This document shows positions 22,186-31,422 of a stretch of DNA of 39,460 bases, in pieces. Position 1 is the first letter of the stretch, and each line of letters opens with the position of its first letter. The translations under genes and the position numbers were made by a program. Source of the stretch: an uncultured bacterium (GTDB lineage Bacteria > Verrucomicrobiota > Kiritimatiellia > CAIKKV01 > CAITUY01); contig CAITUY010000193.1 of the NCBI GenBank assembly GCA_903895695.1, positions 1 to 39,460 of the forward strand, given 5' to 3'. Below the pieces are notes generated by a model. That model worked only from the letters and a program-made list of their open reading frames with translations. It was not told the DNA's origin and did no database searches.

Positions 22186-24230
22186 CGTGCAGGTTTCCTT
22201 GATTGGGCAATGGTTGAGGCAAAGCGTGCAATGGATGGACCGTTCGCTGTCCAATCAAGCCGGTCCACACACATCAGGCGGTCACTCATCGCGGCGTTCC
22301 ACGCATGGTAGACAACATGGTCCGCGCCGTCGGGCGTGGTGACGATCGAGTGGTGTCCCGGCCCGATCACCTGGCCCGGCACGGAACGCATCAACTGGGG
22401 CCCGCGTTCGCAACCGATTTCGCGCCACGGCCCGCCGATACGGTCGGCCTCCAGCCAGTCCACGCCATAGGAGTCGTTCTGGTAGCAGCCGCCGGAATAG
22501 AAGCAGTAGTAGCGGCCGTCACGTTTGCGGACGGTCGGGCCTTCAAGGGTATACCAGTCGGCGGTGACGCCGTGCGAGGCCTGGTTGGCCTGATAGCGCT
22601 GCCAGGGCCAGTGGGCGCGCATCACGACCTGCGGGTTGCCCTCGAGTTCGGTCATCGTCCTCAATCGATCCACAACCAGGGCGGTGCCGCGGAAGGTTGT
22701 TGCCGTGAAGTCGAGAAAGTCGGTGGCGTAGAACAGGTACCACTGGCCGTCGTCGTCGCGGAATGGATGCGCGTCGATGGCGAAGGGATTCCGCGTGACA
22801 TCGGTCAGCGGCCGGCCGGTATCGAGGTACGGGCCCTCGGGACGATCGGCGACGGCCACGCGGATGTGGTAACCCTTGCCGTTTCCGCAGGGATGGTAAT
22901 ACATGTAGAACTTGTCGCCGTGGAACGCCACCTCCGGCGCCCAGAAGCAACTGCCGAACTCCTCTTTCGGCGGGACCAGAACGCGACCCACGCGCTGCCA
23001 ATGATTCAAGTCCGTGGACTTGATCATCGGCACGACCCGGTCGGCCAGCCCATTGGTGCCGCACTCCTCCCGCCCGGTGCCGACCGCGTAGTAGACGCCG
23101 TCATGCCGCCAGCAAAACGGATCGGCCAGGTACTCTGCGAATACCGGGTTGGCGAAACCAGGTCCCGTGGTGCGGGGCTCTGGAACGGCCAGGTCCGCGC
23201 AGATCTCCGGCAGGATGAACCGGGCCACCCGACGGCCCAGAATCTCGCAGCCATCGGCATCGGGATGGCAGCCGTCGGGCTGATTGTCTTTCGCCTCGGC
23301 AGCGCCGAAAAGCATCAGTCCGTCGAAATAATGGACGTTCGGATCCGCGGTAACCCGGCGCAGCCGGCCAACCGTGTCGGCGATTTGCTCCCGGAATTTC
23401 GGGATCGACATGCCCACGGCGTTTTCCACCTGGCGATCCTCCCCCGCCGCATAGCGGATGGGAGAGACCAATGCGATCGGCGCCGTGGGATGCTTCTCGC
23501 GGATCAACCGGACCAGGCCCGCCACATTGGGCATGAAGGTGATGCCGTTCAAGGAATTCGAACCGTGGATGTTGACCCCCATCTTGAGCAGGTAGAGATC
23601 GGCCGGCAAGTCCCGCAGCACCCGGGCCACCAGCGTATGCGCGTGGCACTGGCCCGAAAATCCCAGGTTGATCACATTCAGGTCATGCAGACGACCCGCC
23701 ACCGCCGGCCAGGTGCGGGCCGGACTGTGCGCCCCCTGGCTATGCGTGATCGAACTGCCATGAACCACCAGCAGACGGCGCCGATCCGGCGCCGGCGTCA
23801 GCGAACAGCCCTTTGGCAGGTGGATGGCGCGCACCGCGCACGGTGCGTTGTGCGGCAGCCAGATCTCGATTGGCGTGTCGCTACTCCGGGCAAGAACGAA
23901 GTCAAGGCACGATGCACCGGCTTTCAAGGTGACGGTCTGACACAGCTCGTTATCGACCACCATGTCGAAGAGCCGGTCCCGTTCGGCGAGCGGCAGGCAC
24001 TCGACCTGCAGCCGCGGGGCGTCCGTCATCAGGCGCAGGCGCACGCCAGTCGACTCGCCGGCCTGCTGGATCAGATGCCAGCCAATCCACCAGGCCTCGG
24101 TGTATAGCGCGATCTCGTCAAACGGCAGACGCCAGGGACGGATAAAGCCGTCCCCCTGCTCCAGGGAAACATGCCCCTGAAACCACCCGGCATCCACCGG
24201 CAAGCGTTGCAGTCCAGCCTCAGTAGTCAT
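22176..24230 (-). CDS. SGNH esterase - GH43 glycosidase fusion
   Basis: A 684-residue two-enzyme fusion. After a beta-sandwich (about 1-150), an SGNH hydrolase domain (about 150-345) carries HGSSIT (nucleophile S160), KMGVN (N220) and DGCH (D319, H322), the family's four blocks. A five-bladed-propeller GH43 domain (about 360-684) shows EYLADPF (base D370), AIDAHPF (D486) and TLEGPT (acid E563), the three carboxylates known for GH43. The fusion would remove an ester such as acetyl and a pentose (xylose or arabinose) or related sugar from one substrate. No signal peptide is seen, so it acts in the cytoplasm. No strong ribosome site precedes ATG 24230. It leads operon C. The sugar specificity cannot be read from the sequence. 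Confidence 0.9.
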   Translation of the reverse strand: MTTEAGLQRLPVDAGWFQGHVSLEQGDGFIRPWRLPFDEIALYTEAWWIGWHLIQQAGESTGVRLRLMTDAPRLQVECLPLAERDRLFDMVVDNELCQTVTLKAGASCLDFVLARSSDTPIEIWLPHNAPCAVRAIHLPKGCSLTPAPDRRRLLVVHGSSITHSQGAHSPARTWPAVAGRLHDLNVINLGFSGQCHAHTLVARVLRDLPADLYLLKMGVNIHGSNSLNGITFMPNVAGLVRLIREKHPTAPIALVSPIRYAAGEDRQVENAVGMSIPKFREQIADTVGRLRRVTADPNVHYFDGLMLFGAAEAKDNQPDGCHPDADGCEILGRRVARFILPEICADLAVPEPRTTGPGFANPVFAEYLADPFCWRHDGVYYAVGTGREECGTNGLADRVVPMIKSTDLNHWQRVGRVLVPPKEEFGSCFWAPEVAFHGDKFYMYYHPCGNGKGYHIRVAVADRPEGPYLDTGRPLTDVTRNPFAIDAHPFRDDDGQWYLFYATDFLDFTATTFRGTALVVDRLRTMTELEGNPQVVMRAHWPWQRYQANQASHGVTADWYTLEGPTVRKRDGRYYCFYSGGCYQNDSYGVDWLEADRIGGPWREIGCERGPQLMRSVPGQVIGPGHHSIVTTPDGADHVVYHAWNAAMSDRLMCVDRLDWTANGPSIARFASTIAQSRKPARCL

Positions 24231-24247
24231 TGAGTTGAGTCAGAGTA

Positions 24248-24327
24248 TCACGCGGAGACGCAGAGGCGCGGAGAAACCAAGTCCTATTCCCGATCTTCTT
24301 CTCCGCGTCCTCCGCGTCTCCGCGTGA
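24248..24327. repeat. Long inverted repeat, family D, between genes
   Basis: Left arm TCACGCGGAGACGCAGAGG... (24248-24275) pairs imperfectly with right arm 24296-24327 (...CCTCCGCGTCTCCGCGTGA), loop about 20 bases. The arms can also be read as two inverted copies of one element ending in CGCGGAGAA. It fills the 120-base gap between the beta-helix gene stop and the SGNH-GH43 start and may serve as a terminator, although no T-run follows. Confidence 0.85.
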
Positions 24328-24350
24328 CCCAATCCTTCGTTCAACCCGAA

Positions 24351-27300
24351 CTACCGGACGTCGAACACGGTGCCGGGTGGCGGCGGGTACATTTCGTACG
24401 CGCCCATATCGAGGCCGGTGCCGCTGAACGGGTGCCGCACGAACTTAGGCCGGCGCAGGCCCAGCACGTCGTTCGTCACGCCCACGTCCAGGGCCGCATC
24501 CAGGCCAGGGGAAAACTCGGTCTGGGTGAAACTGCCCCCGATGAACAAGCAGGGCTGGTTCGTGATCATGCCGGCACCCACGACCAGGTAGTTGGTGCCG
24601 TTGTCGGCCCACAGGTTGGTGGCATTGCCGTTCACAAGGCAGTAGCCGATGTAGTCGTTGTAGGCGGCGCCCACGTGGCGCACGCCAAAGGCCCCGTTCC
24701 CGGATGAGATGCAGTTCGTGAGCGCCGTCGTTCGGTGGGTGTAATTGATGTCGACATAGCCGCTGCCCACGTTGCTGGCCATGGTGCAATAGACCAGATA
24801 ACTTTGATACAAGCAGTTGTCGCTCTCGATGCGGACCCCGTCGCCGCCGTTGCAGGCGAACAGGCAGTTCGTCGCCGCCAGCGCCGCCGTCGTCTGCGCG
24901 TACACACCGTGACTCGTATTGCTGACGACGATGCATTGGTTGAGGGTGATGCCCCGCTGGCCGCCATACAGGCCTTCATAGACGCCATAGGTGTTGCCAA
25001 GAATCGAGCACTGGTCGACCAGGAAGGCCGTCCCGTTGGTGGTGACGTTCACGCCGTTCACGCCGCCACGGAGCGTGACGCCGCGCACCGTGACGTTGGT
25101 GGCGGGCAGGCTCACGATGTTCCAGACGCCGGTGATGATCGTCATGTCCCGACCAGCGCCGACGAGCGTGACGTTGGCGGGCATGAAGATTGGCTCGGCG
25201 TAGGTGCCGGCGGCCACGGAGCACACGCCGCCCAGGGCCGTGGCGGCGAGAGCGGAGCCGATCGTCTTACGGGCTGTGGACCAGTTCGTGCCCACCGCGG
25301 TGTCGTCCGCGCTGGCCTGGTCGGCGTAGGTCTGTGCATAAAACGGCGCCAACGTGTTGGCGGACTGGTAACAGCCCATGTCGAACGGGGCCGTGCGCGC
25401 GGTGCCGTCGAGGTCGTCGGTGATCCCCTCCCCCGTGAGGTTGAGACCCCGATCGACGCATGGCGAACCCGCCAGGAGATGGAAATCGGCGGTGCCGGCA
25501 AAACGCGGCAGGGCCCCTATGATCGTGTCGTTGATCAGAATCATGTTGGCCGGCGCGTTGACGTTGATCCCGTTGCCGTAAACGCAACTGTTCAGCAGGT
25601 AGTTCATGTTGGCGTAGCCAAGGTGGCAAATGCCATACACGCCGTTGCCGCTCGCGATGCAGTTCTTGAGCACCACGGACGCCGACGAAGGGTGCGTATC
25701 GCGATACCCGCTGCCCGTGTTGTTGGCGAACGTGCAGTTATAGACCAGGCTCGTGGGCCCATTGTCGACACCGTCGATCAAAATGCCATCGCCGCCATTG
25801 CCGGCGAACAGGCAGTTGCGGGCATAGACGGAACTCCTGCCGCTGAAGAAATACACGCCGTGGCTCGTGTTGTTGGTGACGATGCAGTGCGAGAGCGTAA
25901 TGGTCCGGGTGCCCGTGTTCGGCACCGTAACCCCATACGTGTTGCCGCGCAAAACGCACCGGTCGAGCACGATGTCGGACGACTGGGCGCTCACGTAGAC
26001 GCCATTCACCGACCCCATGACGGTCAGGTTGCGCAGGACGTTATTGGTCTGGGAAACCGTGAAGACCGTGGTTGGATCCGTCACGATCACGTTGTTGCAG
26101 TTCGTGCCTTGCACCGTGATGTTCGCGGGCAGGGTAATGCCCCCCGCGTAGGTGCCACCGGCCACGTTGCATATGCCGTTGTCCAGCGTGACCGCCAGGC
26201 CCGCGCCGATCGTCTTCTTGGCGGTCACCCAATTCGTGCCCGCGCCGGAATCGTCGGGCCGCGTGGCGTCGACGTAGGTCGAGGTGGATTTCACGATGGG
26301 AACGTAGGGCGACTCGTAGCACCCCAGGTCGTAGGCATTCGACCGGAACGTGCCCTCGAGGTCGTTGGTGAGACCCACCCCGGCAAGGCTGACGCCCGCC
26401 CCGACGCACAACGAGCCATTCTGCAGATGGAAGTCGTTCGCGCCCTGGAACACCGGATCGACGGCCAGCATGCCGGCCCCGACAATGAGCGAGCTGCCGT
26501 TTAAGTTGGTGAGATTGTTGAACACGTCGCAGTAGGCGATGTAGGAGCTATACGCGGTGCCGGCGTGGCGCACACCGTACAGCCCGTTGCCCGTCACGAT
26601 GTTATTGGTAAAATACGTCGTATTCTCGGAGCCGTGTTCGTCCCGGTACCCGCTCTGCGTGTTGTTCACAATGGTGCAGTTGAACACGTAGTTTACGTAC
26701 GCCGAGTTGTCGACGTTCCAATACACGCCGTCCGTGGTGTTACGCGCGATCAGGCTGTTTCGGATATCGACCGCACTCTTGCCGCCGCTGCTATAGAGGC
26801 CATAAGTATTGTTCGTCACGACGCATCGGTAGACCTGAAAGCGGCGATTAATGCCGTCTTGCGGCACCCCGTACACTCCGTAGGTGTTGCCGTAGATCGC
26901 GCAGGCCTCCAGTAGGTTATTGACGGCCTGCGGCCCCTGCATGAGCGCGCCGAATGTGCGGTTCTTGAGGGCCAGCCCGGCAATGGCGACGTTGGTGCCG
27001 GTCACCCACACCGCGTGGGGCGCCAGCGACGCCACGATTGCCGACGCATTGGTTCCCTCCACGCGCACGTTCGGTACGTCGCACAGCAAAGCTTCGTTGT
27101 AGGTGCCCGCGGCAACGTGACACACTCCAGCCGGCGCCGTCAGCGCCAGACCGGCGCCGATGGTCTTCTTGGCCGTGCCCGGCGTGGAACCGTCCAACGT
27201 GTCGTCGGACTGGTTTGCGTCCACGTAGGTGGCCGCGTAGCGCGTGCCCGCGAAGGCGGACTGGTAGCACCCCATATCGAAGGGCGCGCCGCGCGGGTTG

Positions 27301-29213
27301 CCGTCGAGGTCGTTGGTAAGCCCGACCCCGCCCACCGTGGCGCCGCAGCCCACGCAAGGCGAACCCGCTTGCAGATGGTAGTCGCCGCCGCCCACGAACT
27401 TGGGATACCCGGATATGTTTCCGCCCTGCATCGTCAGGCGGGTCGGGTCGTTGTTCGCGTACCAGTAATTGTTGGTCCCGTTGCCATAAGCGCAGTTGCA
27501 CCCCAGGTAGTGCTGGTAGGCCGCGCCGGTATGCTTGATGCCTTCCCAGGCGTTCCCCGCCACAATGCAGTTCGTGATATAGGCGGTTCTGACGGAGTTA
27601 TTGATGTCCAGATACCCGCTGCCGCCGTTATCCGCGATCGTGCAGTTGATCACGTATTGCGCGTAGTTGCAGTTGTCCACGTCCACATAAACGCCGTGGC
27701 TGGTGTTGCGGACAATAAGGCAGTTGCGCACGTCAACGGCCGGTTTGCTGCCAGCGGCGTACACGCCATAAGTGTTGTTTGAAATGATGCAACCGTAGAC
27801 TTGGAACCGGCGGTGTACGCCATCCTGTACGCCGTACACGCCGTAAGTATTGCCGCGGATCACGCACCCTTCCACCCGGTTGTTGTCGGTGCTCGTCGGG
27901 GTACCCCACATGGCCGCGCCGAACGTCGCCCCCTGGAGCGTGAACCCGGCAAATATGTCGTTCGTGCCGGTCAGCATCACAATGTGTGGGACTTTCGAGG
28001 TGACGATCGTAGTGTTCCAGTCGGCGCCTTGCACGCGTAGATTGGGCACATCCATGAAGACGTCCTCGACGTAGGTCCCGGACGCCACGTGGCACACCCC
28101 GCCCGCAGCCGTGAAGGCCAGACCAGCGCCGATGGTCTTCTTGGCCGTGCCGGAGGTCGAGCCATCGCCGGTATCGTCCGGCTGCGAGGCATTCACGTAC
28201 GCGTCGGCGTAGCGCGAGGCGGCGCTGAGGCCGGACTGGTAGCAACCCACATCGAACGGCGCGGAACGGACATTGCCGGCCAGATCGTCGGTCACGCCGG
28301 AGCCGGTGAGGTCGGCGCCGAAGCCCACGCACGGCGAACCGCTTTGAAGGTGGTAGTCGCCGTTGCCCACGAACTTGGGATAGCCGGCAAAGTTACCGCC
28401 TTGCAGGCGAAACCCCTGGGGCCCCAGGGCGACGGGATATATGAAATTGCCATTCGTGTTCCCATAGACGCAGCAGGACCCGACGTATTCGATGTTGTTT
28501 ACGCTGGCGATCTTCTTGATGCCGCCCAGGTTGTTGGCGATGATGCAGTTCGTAAATGCGGTCGGAAGCTGGTTGCCATTGTAGTCGACGCAACCGTAGC
28601 CGACGTTATCGGCGATCGTACAATTGAGGATGAGGGAACTTCCGGCGCCGTTGTCCACATTGAAGCTGATCCCGTCACTGCCGTTGCGCGCAATGAGGCA
28701 ATTGACGGCTTTCAAGTCCGTCTTGGAACCCGTCGCATTGACATTAATGCCTTGTTGCGCGTTATTCGTAATGACGCAGTGGAGGACGGTCTGAATCGCT
28801 TGGTTGCCGTAACCGCAATTGACCCCGAAGTGGCCGCTGATGAGCGAGAAGCCATCGATCGTTTCGCCGAAGCCCTGGAAGGCAATGCAGTCCAGCGTGT
28901 TGTTCGCGGGCTTGACGATTGTCGGGTGGTTGGTCGGATCCCAAGTCCACGTGCTGGCGTTATACCCACCACGAAGGATCATGGAGTTACGGGTGACCGC
29001 CACGCTTTCGGCGTACGTGCCCTCGCCCACGCGGATCTCGTCGCCCGCCGCCGTGGCCGCGTTGGTGATGGCGTACTGGATCGTCAGCCAGGTGTGCGAC
29101 GTATCCGCCCCCGTATCGGCATTGCTGCCGCCCTTGCTCACGTAGTGGATGGCGGCTTCGCTCGCGACCGCAGTCAATGCAACCACCGCCATGCCGATCA
29201 GGAACTTCTTCAT
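24351..29213 (-). CDS. Giant exported right-handed beta-helix protein with five tandem modules
   Basis: A 1620-residue exported protein. ATG 29213 follows the strong site GGGGGAGGG and opens a signal peptide (MKKFLIGMAVVALTAVASEA). Five modules of about 310-320 residues follow. Modules 2-5 each open with YVDA..PDD.G..T...AKKTIGAGLA, then a CHVA.GTY strand, parallel beta-helix coils rich in NNTYGVY, NCTIA.N.GSGY and CI..GN, and close with GSPCV..G......DLDG..R..PFDMGCYQS. The first module is divergent. The closing motif is typical of bacterial beta-helix surface proteins. No catalytic site is evident, so adhesion, matrix or glycan binding are all possible. The C-terminus is PPPPGTVFDVR, similar to the tail of the giant protein at 7234-13476. 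The gene stands alone between two operons. Confidence 0.9.
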   Translation of the reverse strand: MKKFLIGMAVVALTAVASEAAIHYVSKGGSNADTGADTSHTWLTIQYAITNAATAAGDEIRVGEGTYAESVAVTRNSMILRGGYNASTWTWDPTNHPTIVKPANNTLDCIAFQGFGETIDGFSLISGHFGVNCGYGNQAIQTVLHCVITNNAQQGINVNATGSKTDLKAVNCLIARNGSDGISFNVDNGAGSSLILNCTIADNVGYGCVDYNGNQLPTAFTNCIIANNLGGIKKIASVNNIEYVGSCCVYGNTNGNFIYPVALGPQGFRLQGGNFAGYPKFVGNGDYHLQSGSPCVGFGADLTGSGVTDDLAGNVRSAPFDVGCYQSGLSAASRYADAYVNASQPDDTGDGSTSGTAKKTIGAGLAFTAAGGVCHVASGTYVEDVFMDVPNLRVQGADWNTTIVTSKVPHIVMLTGTNDIFAGFTLQGATFGAAMWGTPTSTDNNRVEGCVIRGNTYGVYGVQDGVHRRFQVYGCIISNNTYGVYAAGSKPAVDVRNCLIVRNTSHGVYVDVDNCNYAQYVINCTIADNGGSGYLDINNSVRTAYITNCIVAGNAWEGIKHTGAAYQHYLGCNCAYGNGTNNYWYANNDPTRLTMQGGNISGYPKFVGGGDYHLQAGSPCVGCGATVGGVGLTNDLDGNPRGAPFDMGCYQSAFAGTRYAATYVDANQSDDTLDGSTPGTAKKTIGAGLALTAPAGVCHVAAGTYNEALLCDVPNVRVEGTNASAIVASLAPHAVWVTGTNVAIAGLALKNRTFGALMQGPQAVNNLLEACAIYGNTYGVYGVPQDGINRRFQVYRCVVTNNTYGLYSSGGKSAVDIRNSLIARNTTDGVYWNVDNSAYVNYVFNCTIVNNTQSGYRDEHGSENTTYFTNNIVTGNGLYGVRHAGTAYSSYIAYCDVFNNLTNLNGSSLIVGAGMLAVDPVFQGANDFHLQNGSLCVGAGVSLAGVGLTNDLEGTFRSNAYDLGCYESPYVPIVKSTSTYVDATRPDDSGAGTNWVTAKKTIGAGLAVTLDNGICNVAGGTYAGGITLPANITVQGTNCNNVIVTDPTTVFTVSQTNNVLRNLTVMGSVNGVYVSAQSSDIVLDRCVLRGNTYGVTVPNTGTRTITLSHCIVTNNTSHGVYFFSGRSSVYARNCLFAGNGGDGILIDGVDNGPTSLVYNCTFANNTGSGYRDTHPSSASVVLKNCIASGNGVYGICHLGYANMNYLLNSCVYGNGINVNAPANMILINDTIIGALPRFAGTADFHLLAGSPCVDRGLNLTGEGITDDLDGTARTAPFDMGCYQSANTLAPFYAQTYADQASADDTAVGTNWSTARKTIGSALAATALGGVCSVAAGTYAEPIFMPANVTLVGAGRDMTIITGVWNIVSLPATNVTVRGVTLRGGVNGVNVTTNGTAFLVDQCSILGNTYGVYEGLYGGQRGITLNQCIVVSNTSHGVYAQTTAALAATNCLFACNGGDGVRIESDNCLYQSYLVYCTMASNVGSGYVDINYTHRTTALTNCISSGNGAFGVRHVGAAYNDYIGYCLVNGNATNLWADNGTNYLVVGAGMITNQPCLFIGGSFTQTEFSPGLDAALDVGVTNDVLGLRRPKFVRHPFSGTGLDMGAYEMYPPPPGTVFDVR
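24360..29150 (-). repeat. Five tandem ~950-base modules in the beta-helix gene
   Basis: The KKTIGAGLA-type block recurs on the minus strand near 28130, 27165, 26205 and 25260, a spacing of about 945-965 bases. The equivalent block of module 1 is near 29060. Approximate modules: 29150-28230, 28230-27250, 27250-26290, 26290-25345 and 25345-24360. Modules 2 and 3 are the most alike at DNA level. Confidence 0.85.
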
Positions 29214-29376
29214 CGTGCCCTCCCCCTTTTCGCGGCATCCGCAACCCGCCCACACTATACTCGGCAGCCGAGCGTAGGTCTGGCCCGCCCCCTACGCGCG
29301 GCCAGACACCCCTTCCGGAGAAACGTGTATACAAAATAAAGCAAACCATCTTAGCCGCGTGCTGTCCACTGCTATC
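29214..29376 (-). promoter_or_regulatory. Leader of the beta-helix gene with interleaved inverted repeats
   Basis: This 163-base gap contains an AT-rich patch (29320-29345) with a possible -10 TATACA at 29326-29331 on the minus strand, but no clear -35. Downstream in the leader, GTCTGGCC (29278-29285 on plus) and GGCCAGAC (29300-29307) form perfect 8-base arms. CGTAGG (29273-29278) and CCTACG (29291-29296) form a second pair whose arms interleave with the first. A small CTCGG/CCGAG hairpin lies at 29260-29272. The two stems could be alternatives. Function is inference. Confidence 0.35.
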
Positions 29377-31422
29377 TTAAGGCGCACTGGGAGTGCGAAA
29401 CCGCAGTGACATCACGAATCGATGCTGGGAGCGGATGATCGGCGCAATGATGTTGAGAGCTTCGGTTTCGCCGGCCGCGTTCAAATGCACGTCGTCGGCG
29501 TAGTAGACGCGAGCCGTCGGGGCGCCGAACGCCCCGATGGTCCGGCTGGCGCCGAAGTCGGCCAGCGCGTCGTACAGTGATGGATTGCTGCGCAACATCG
29601 CGTTGTAGGCCAGCCGCTGTGTCTCCCAATCCGACCTCGACCCCTGCGGCAGGACCGTGCACATGATGAACCTCGCGCCCGCGCTGCGAATGGCCGTGCC
29701 GTAGTCCTGAATCTGCTGTTGCGTCGGGAGGCCGTTTGCGCCCATGAAGTACGAGACCACCGCGGTGCCCCCGTTTGAAACACACCCCTGGATCGCGGTG
29801 AGCAGGTCGGGCAATCGAGCCAGCGCGGATGAGTGCGCGGACCCGCTTACCGCGATGTTGTGCACAAACCAATTGGTCTTGTAGAGGGCCAGGAACTGCA
29901 ACGGATAGGGACTACCGCCACCACTGGATTGCGCGGTGATGCTGTCACCTTCGGACCAGTAAAAGTTGAACGGTTGAATGGGGGGCTCGCCGTACAGCGC
30001 GTGCTGCGCTTTCACCGAGGTGAATACACCCTGAAGCTCGCTGTCGCTGAGCCACTTGTCGAACAGCAGTGCGGTGGTTATCTTACCCGTGAACGGAAAG
30101 CCTCCACCGGTGGCGGGGTCCGTGCAGAAGCCGAAAGTCCTTTTGCTGAGTGACACCGTGCTGGAATTGCTCACCAACTTCATCCCATTAAGGAAGAACG
30201 CCTCCTCGCCGGCCTTGAACCGGGACGCGGCCAGTACATAACCCTTGCCGGCCACATATAGGAAGGGCTCGTTACCTCGAGTTACTGCCGGGCCACCGTA
30301 GGCGTATCCAAGATTCACCCCAACGTCGAACACACCTTCGTTGGAGTCGGAGCACACGATCTTCGAGGCAATGCTGGTGCTGTCGGTCGTGCTGTACATG
30401 GCCACGATGGTCGCTTCGGTGAACGACTTGACGTCCGGGAAGGTCGGCATCGGGAACGACCCAGCCCCGCCGGTGACAGATTTCCCGCCCGCCGGGGCTG
30501 CGCCCGCCTGGCGCGTCCCGCCAACCGGCACCACATGGGTGTCTCTCGGCTCGGCACTGAACGCCACCGGAATAGAGTTGCCGTCGTAGATCTGGAACTC
30601 GTCCACCAGGATGTCGAGGTTCGTGGGCGTCGGGGAGCGCGAGTCGAAAAAAACCTGATAGTTCGCTGACCCGTCGATGGTGTAGGTCACGTTGGTCCAG
30701 GCGGATTCGGTGACGCTTACCGTGACGATCTGCCTGGTAAACTGCCCCGCTTGGAACTGCTGATTGCCGGCGCCGTCGTTCGATTTGGCCTTGAAGCGAC
30801 AGGTATAGGTTCCAGCGGGCAAGGCCTGGCTCATCATGGTGGAGTAAGTGTTATTGAGCTTCACCCGCGAGGCGGTGAGGCGACCGGCAGGACCGTTGGT
30901 GTAGAAGTTTACCGTGGCGCCCTGGATCAGGCCGGTGTTGTACGGGAAGAGATTCCCCGACACCGCCCCCGTGTAGGCGCGGTTCTTCAGGTACTTCCGG
31001 TTGACGTCATACTGGTCGATGGCGTGCAGCTCGAAGATCGGCGTGTAAGGGTAAGGCGGCACAACCGCAGGGTCGCGCTCACGCGCCTGGATTGCCGCGT
31101 ACTGCTCGCCCACCCCATACGGCCGGGTCTGCTGGTATACGGCGGTAGCGTTGCTTTTCACGTAGACGTCGACAGCATCGCCATAGGTCTGCTTGACGGA
31201 AAATGCCTGGCCGTTCGTGCTGCCAGCCAGCCCCAGGGCCGTGTTCGTGTAGAGGTTGCCGATCTGTTGGCCGGACGCTATGGCCGCGCCCACAACGAAC
31301 AGAAGTCCGGTCAAATTCCAGATATTCGGCAGTACGGACACACGCCCGCTGGAATCGGTGTGAAGCAGTGCTTTCATGGGAACGCGGGAGTAGATCTTAC
31401 CATAGAGATTAGGGACATTCAC
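29377..31422 (-). CDS. Exported GDSL/SGNH hydrolase with jelly-roll domains
   Basis: The likely start is GTG 31422, overlapping the upstream stop as GTGA (681 residues). ATG 31377 (666 residues, MKALLHTDSSGRVSVLP) is an alternative. A hydrophobic stretch (NLTGLLFVVGAAIASG) follows as a signal peptide or anchor. N-terminal beta domains are followed by a concanavalin/LamG-like domain (KITTALLFDKWLSDSELQGV). A C-terminal SGNH hydrolase has EGDSIT (S479 in the 666-residue numbering), FMGANG and DDVHLNAAG (D628, H631). It should cleave an ester, perhaps an acetyl group on a glycan, outside the cytoplasm. A frame extending up to 32232 overlaps the previous gene and is not used. It is the last gene of operon D. 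Confidence 0.85.
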   Translation of the reverse strand: MNVPNLYGKIYSRVPMKALLHTDSSGRVSVLPNIWNLTGLLFVVGAAIASGQQIGNLYTNTALGLAGSTNGQAFSVKQTYGDAVDVYVKSNATAVYQQTRPYGVGEQYAAIQARERDPAVVPPYPYTPIFELHAIDQYDVNRKYLKNRAYTGAVSGNLFPYNTGLIQGATVNFYTNGPAGRLTASRVKLNNTYSTMMSQALPAGTYTCRFKAKSNDGAGNQQFQAGQFTRQIVTVSVTESAWTNVTYTIDGSANYQVFFDSRSPTPTNLDILVDEFQIYDGNSIPVAFSAEPRDTHVVPVGGTRQAGAAPAGGKSVTGGAGSFPMPTFPDVKSFTEATIVAMYSTTDSTSIASKIVCSDSNEGVFDVGVNLGYAYGGPAVTRGNEPFLYVAGKGYVLAASRFKAGEEAFFLNGMKLVSNSSTVSLSKRTFGFCTDPATGGGFPFTGKITTALLFDKWLSDSELQGVFTSVKAQHALYGEPPIQPFNFYWSEGDSITAQSSGGGSPYPLQFLALYKTNWFVHNIAVSGSAHSSALARLPDLLTAIQGCVSNGGTAVVSYFMGANGLPTQQQIQDYGTAIRSAGARFIMCTVLPQGSRSDWETQRLAYNAMLRSNPSLYDALADFGASRTIGAFGAPTARVYYADDVHLNAAGETEALNIIAPIIRSQHRFVMSLRFRTPSAP

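Noticed and set aside
24360..29150. CRISPR or satellite array in the beta-helix gene
   Set aside because: The period is about 950 bases, it stays in one open frame and it encodes conserved motifs, so it is a protein-module repeat.
29273..29307. A true H-type pseudoknot riboswitch in the beta-helix leader
   Set aside because: The crossing loop over the 8-bp stem would be almost zero in length, so both stems are unlikely to form together; kept only as alternative stems.
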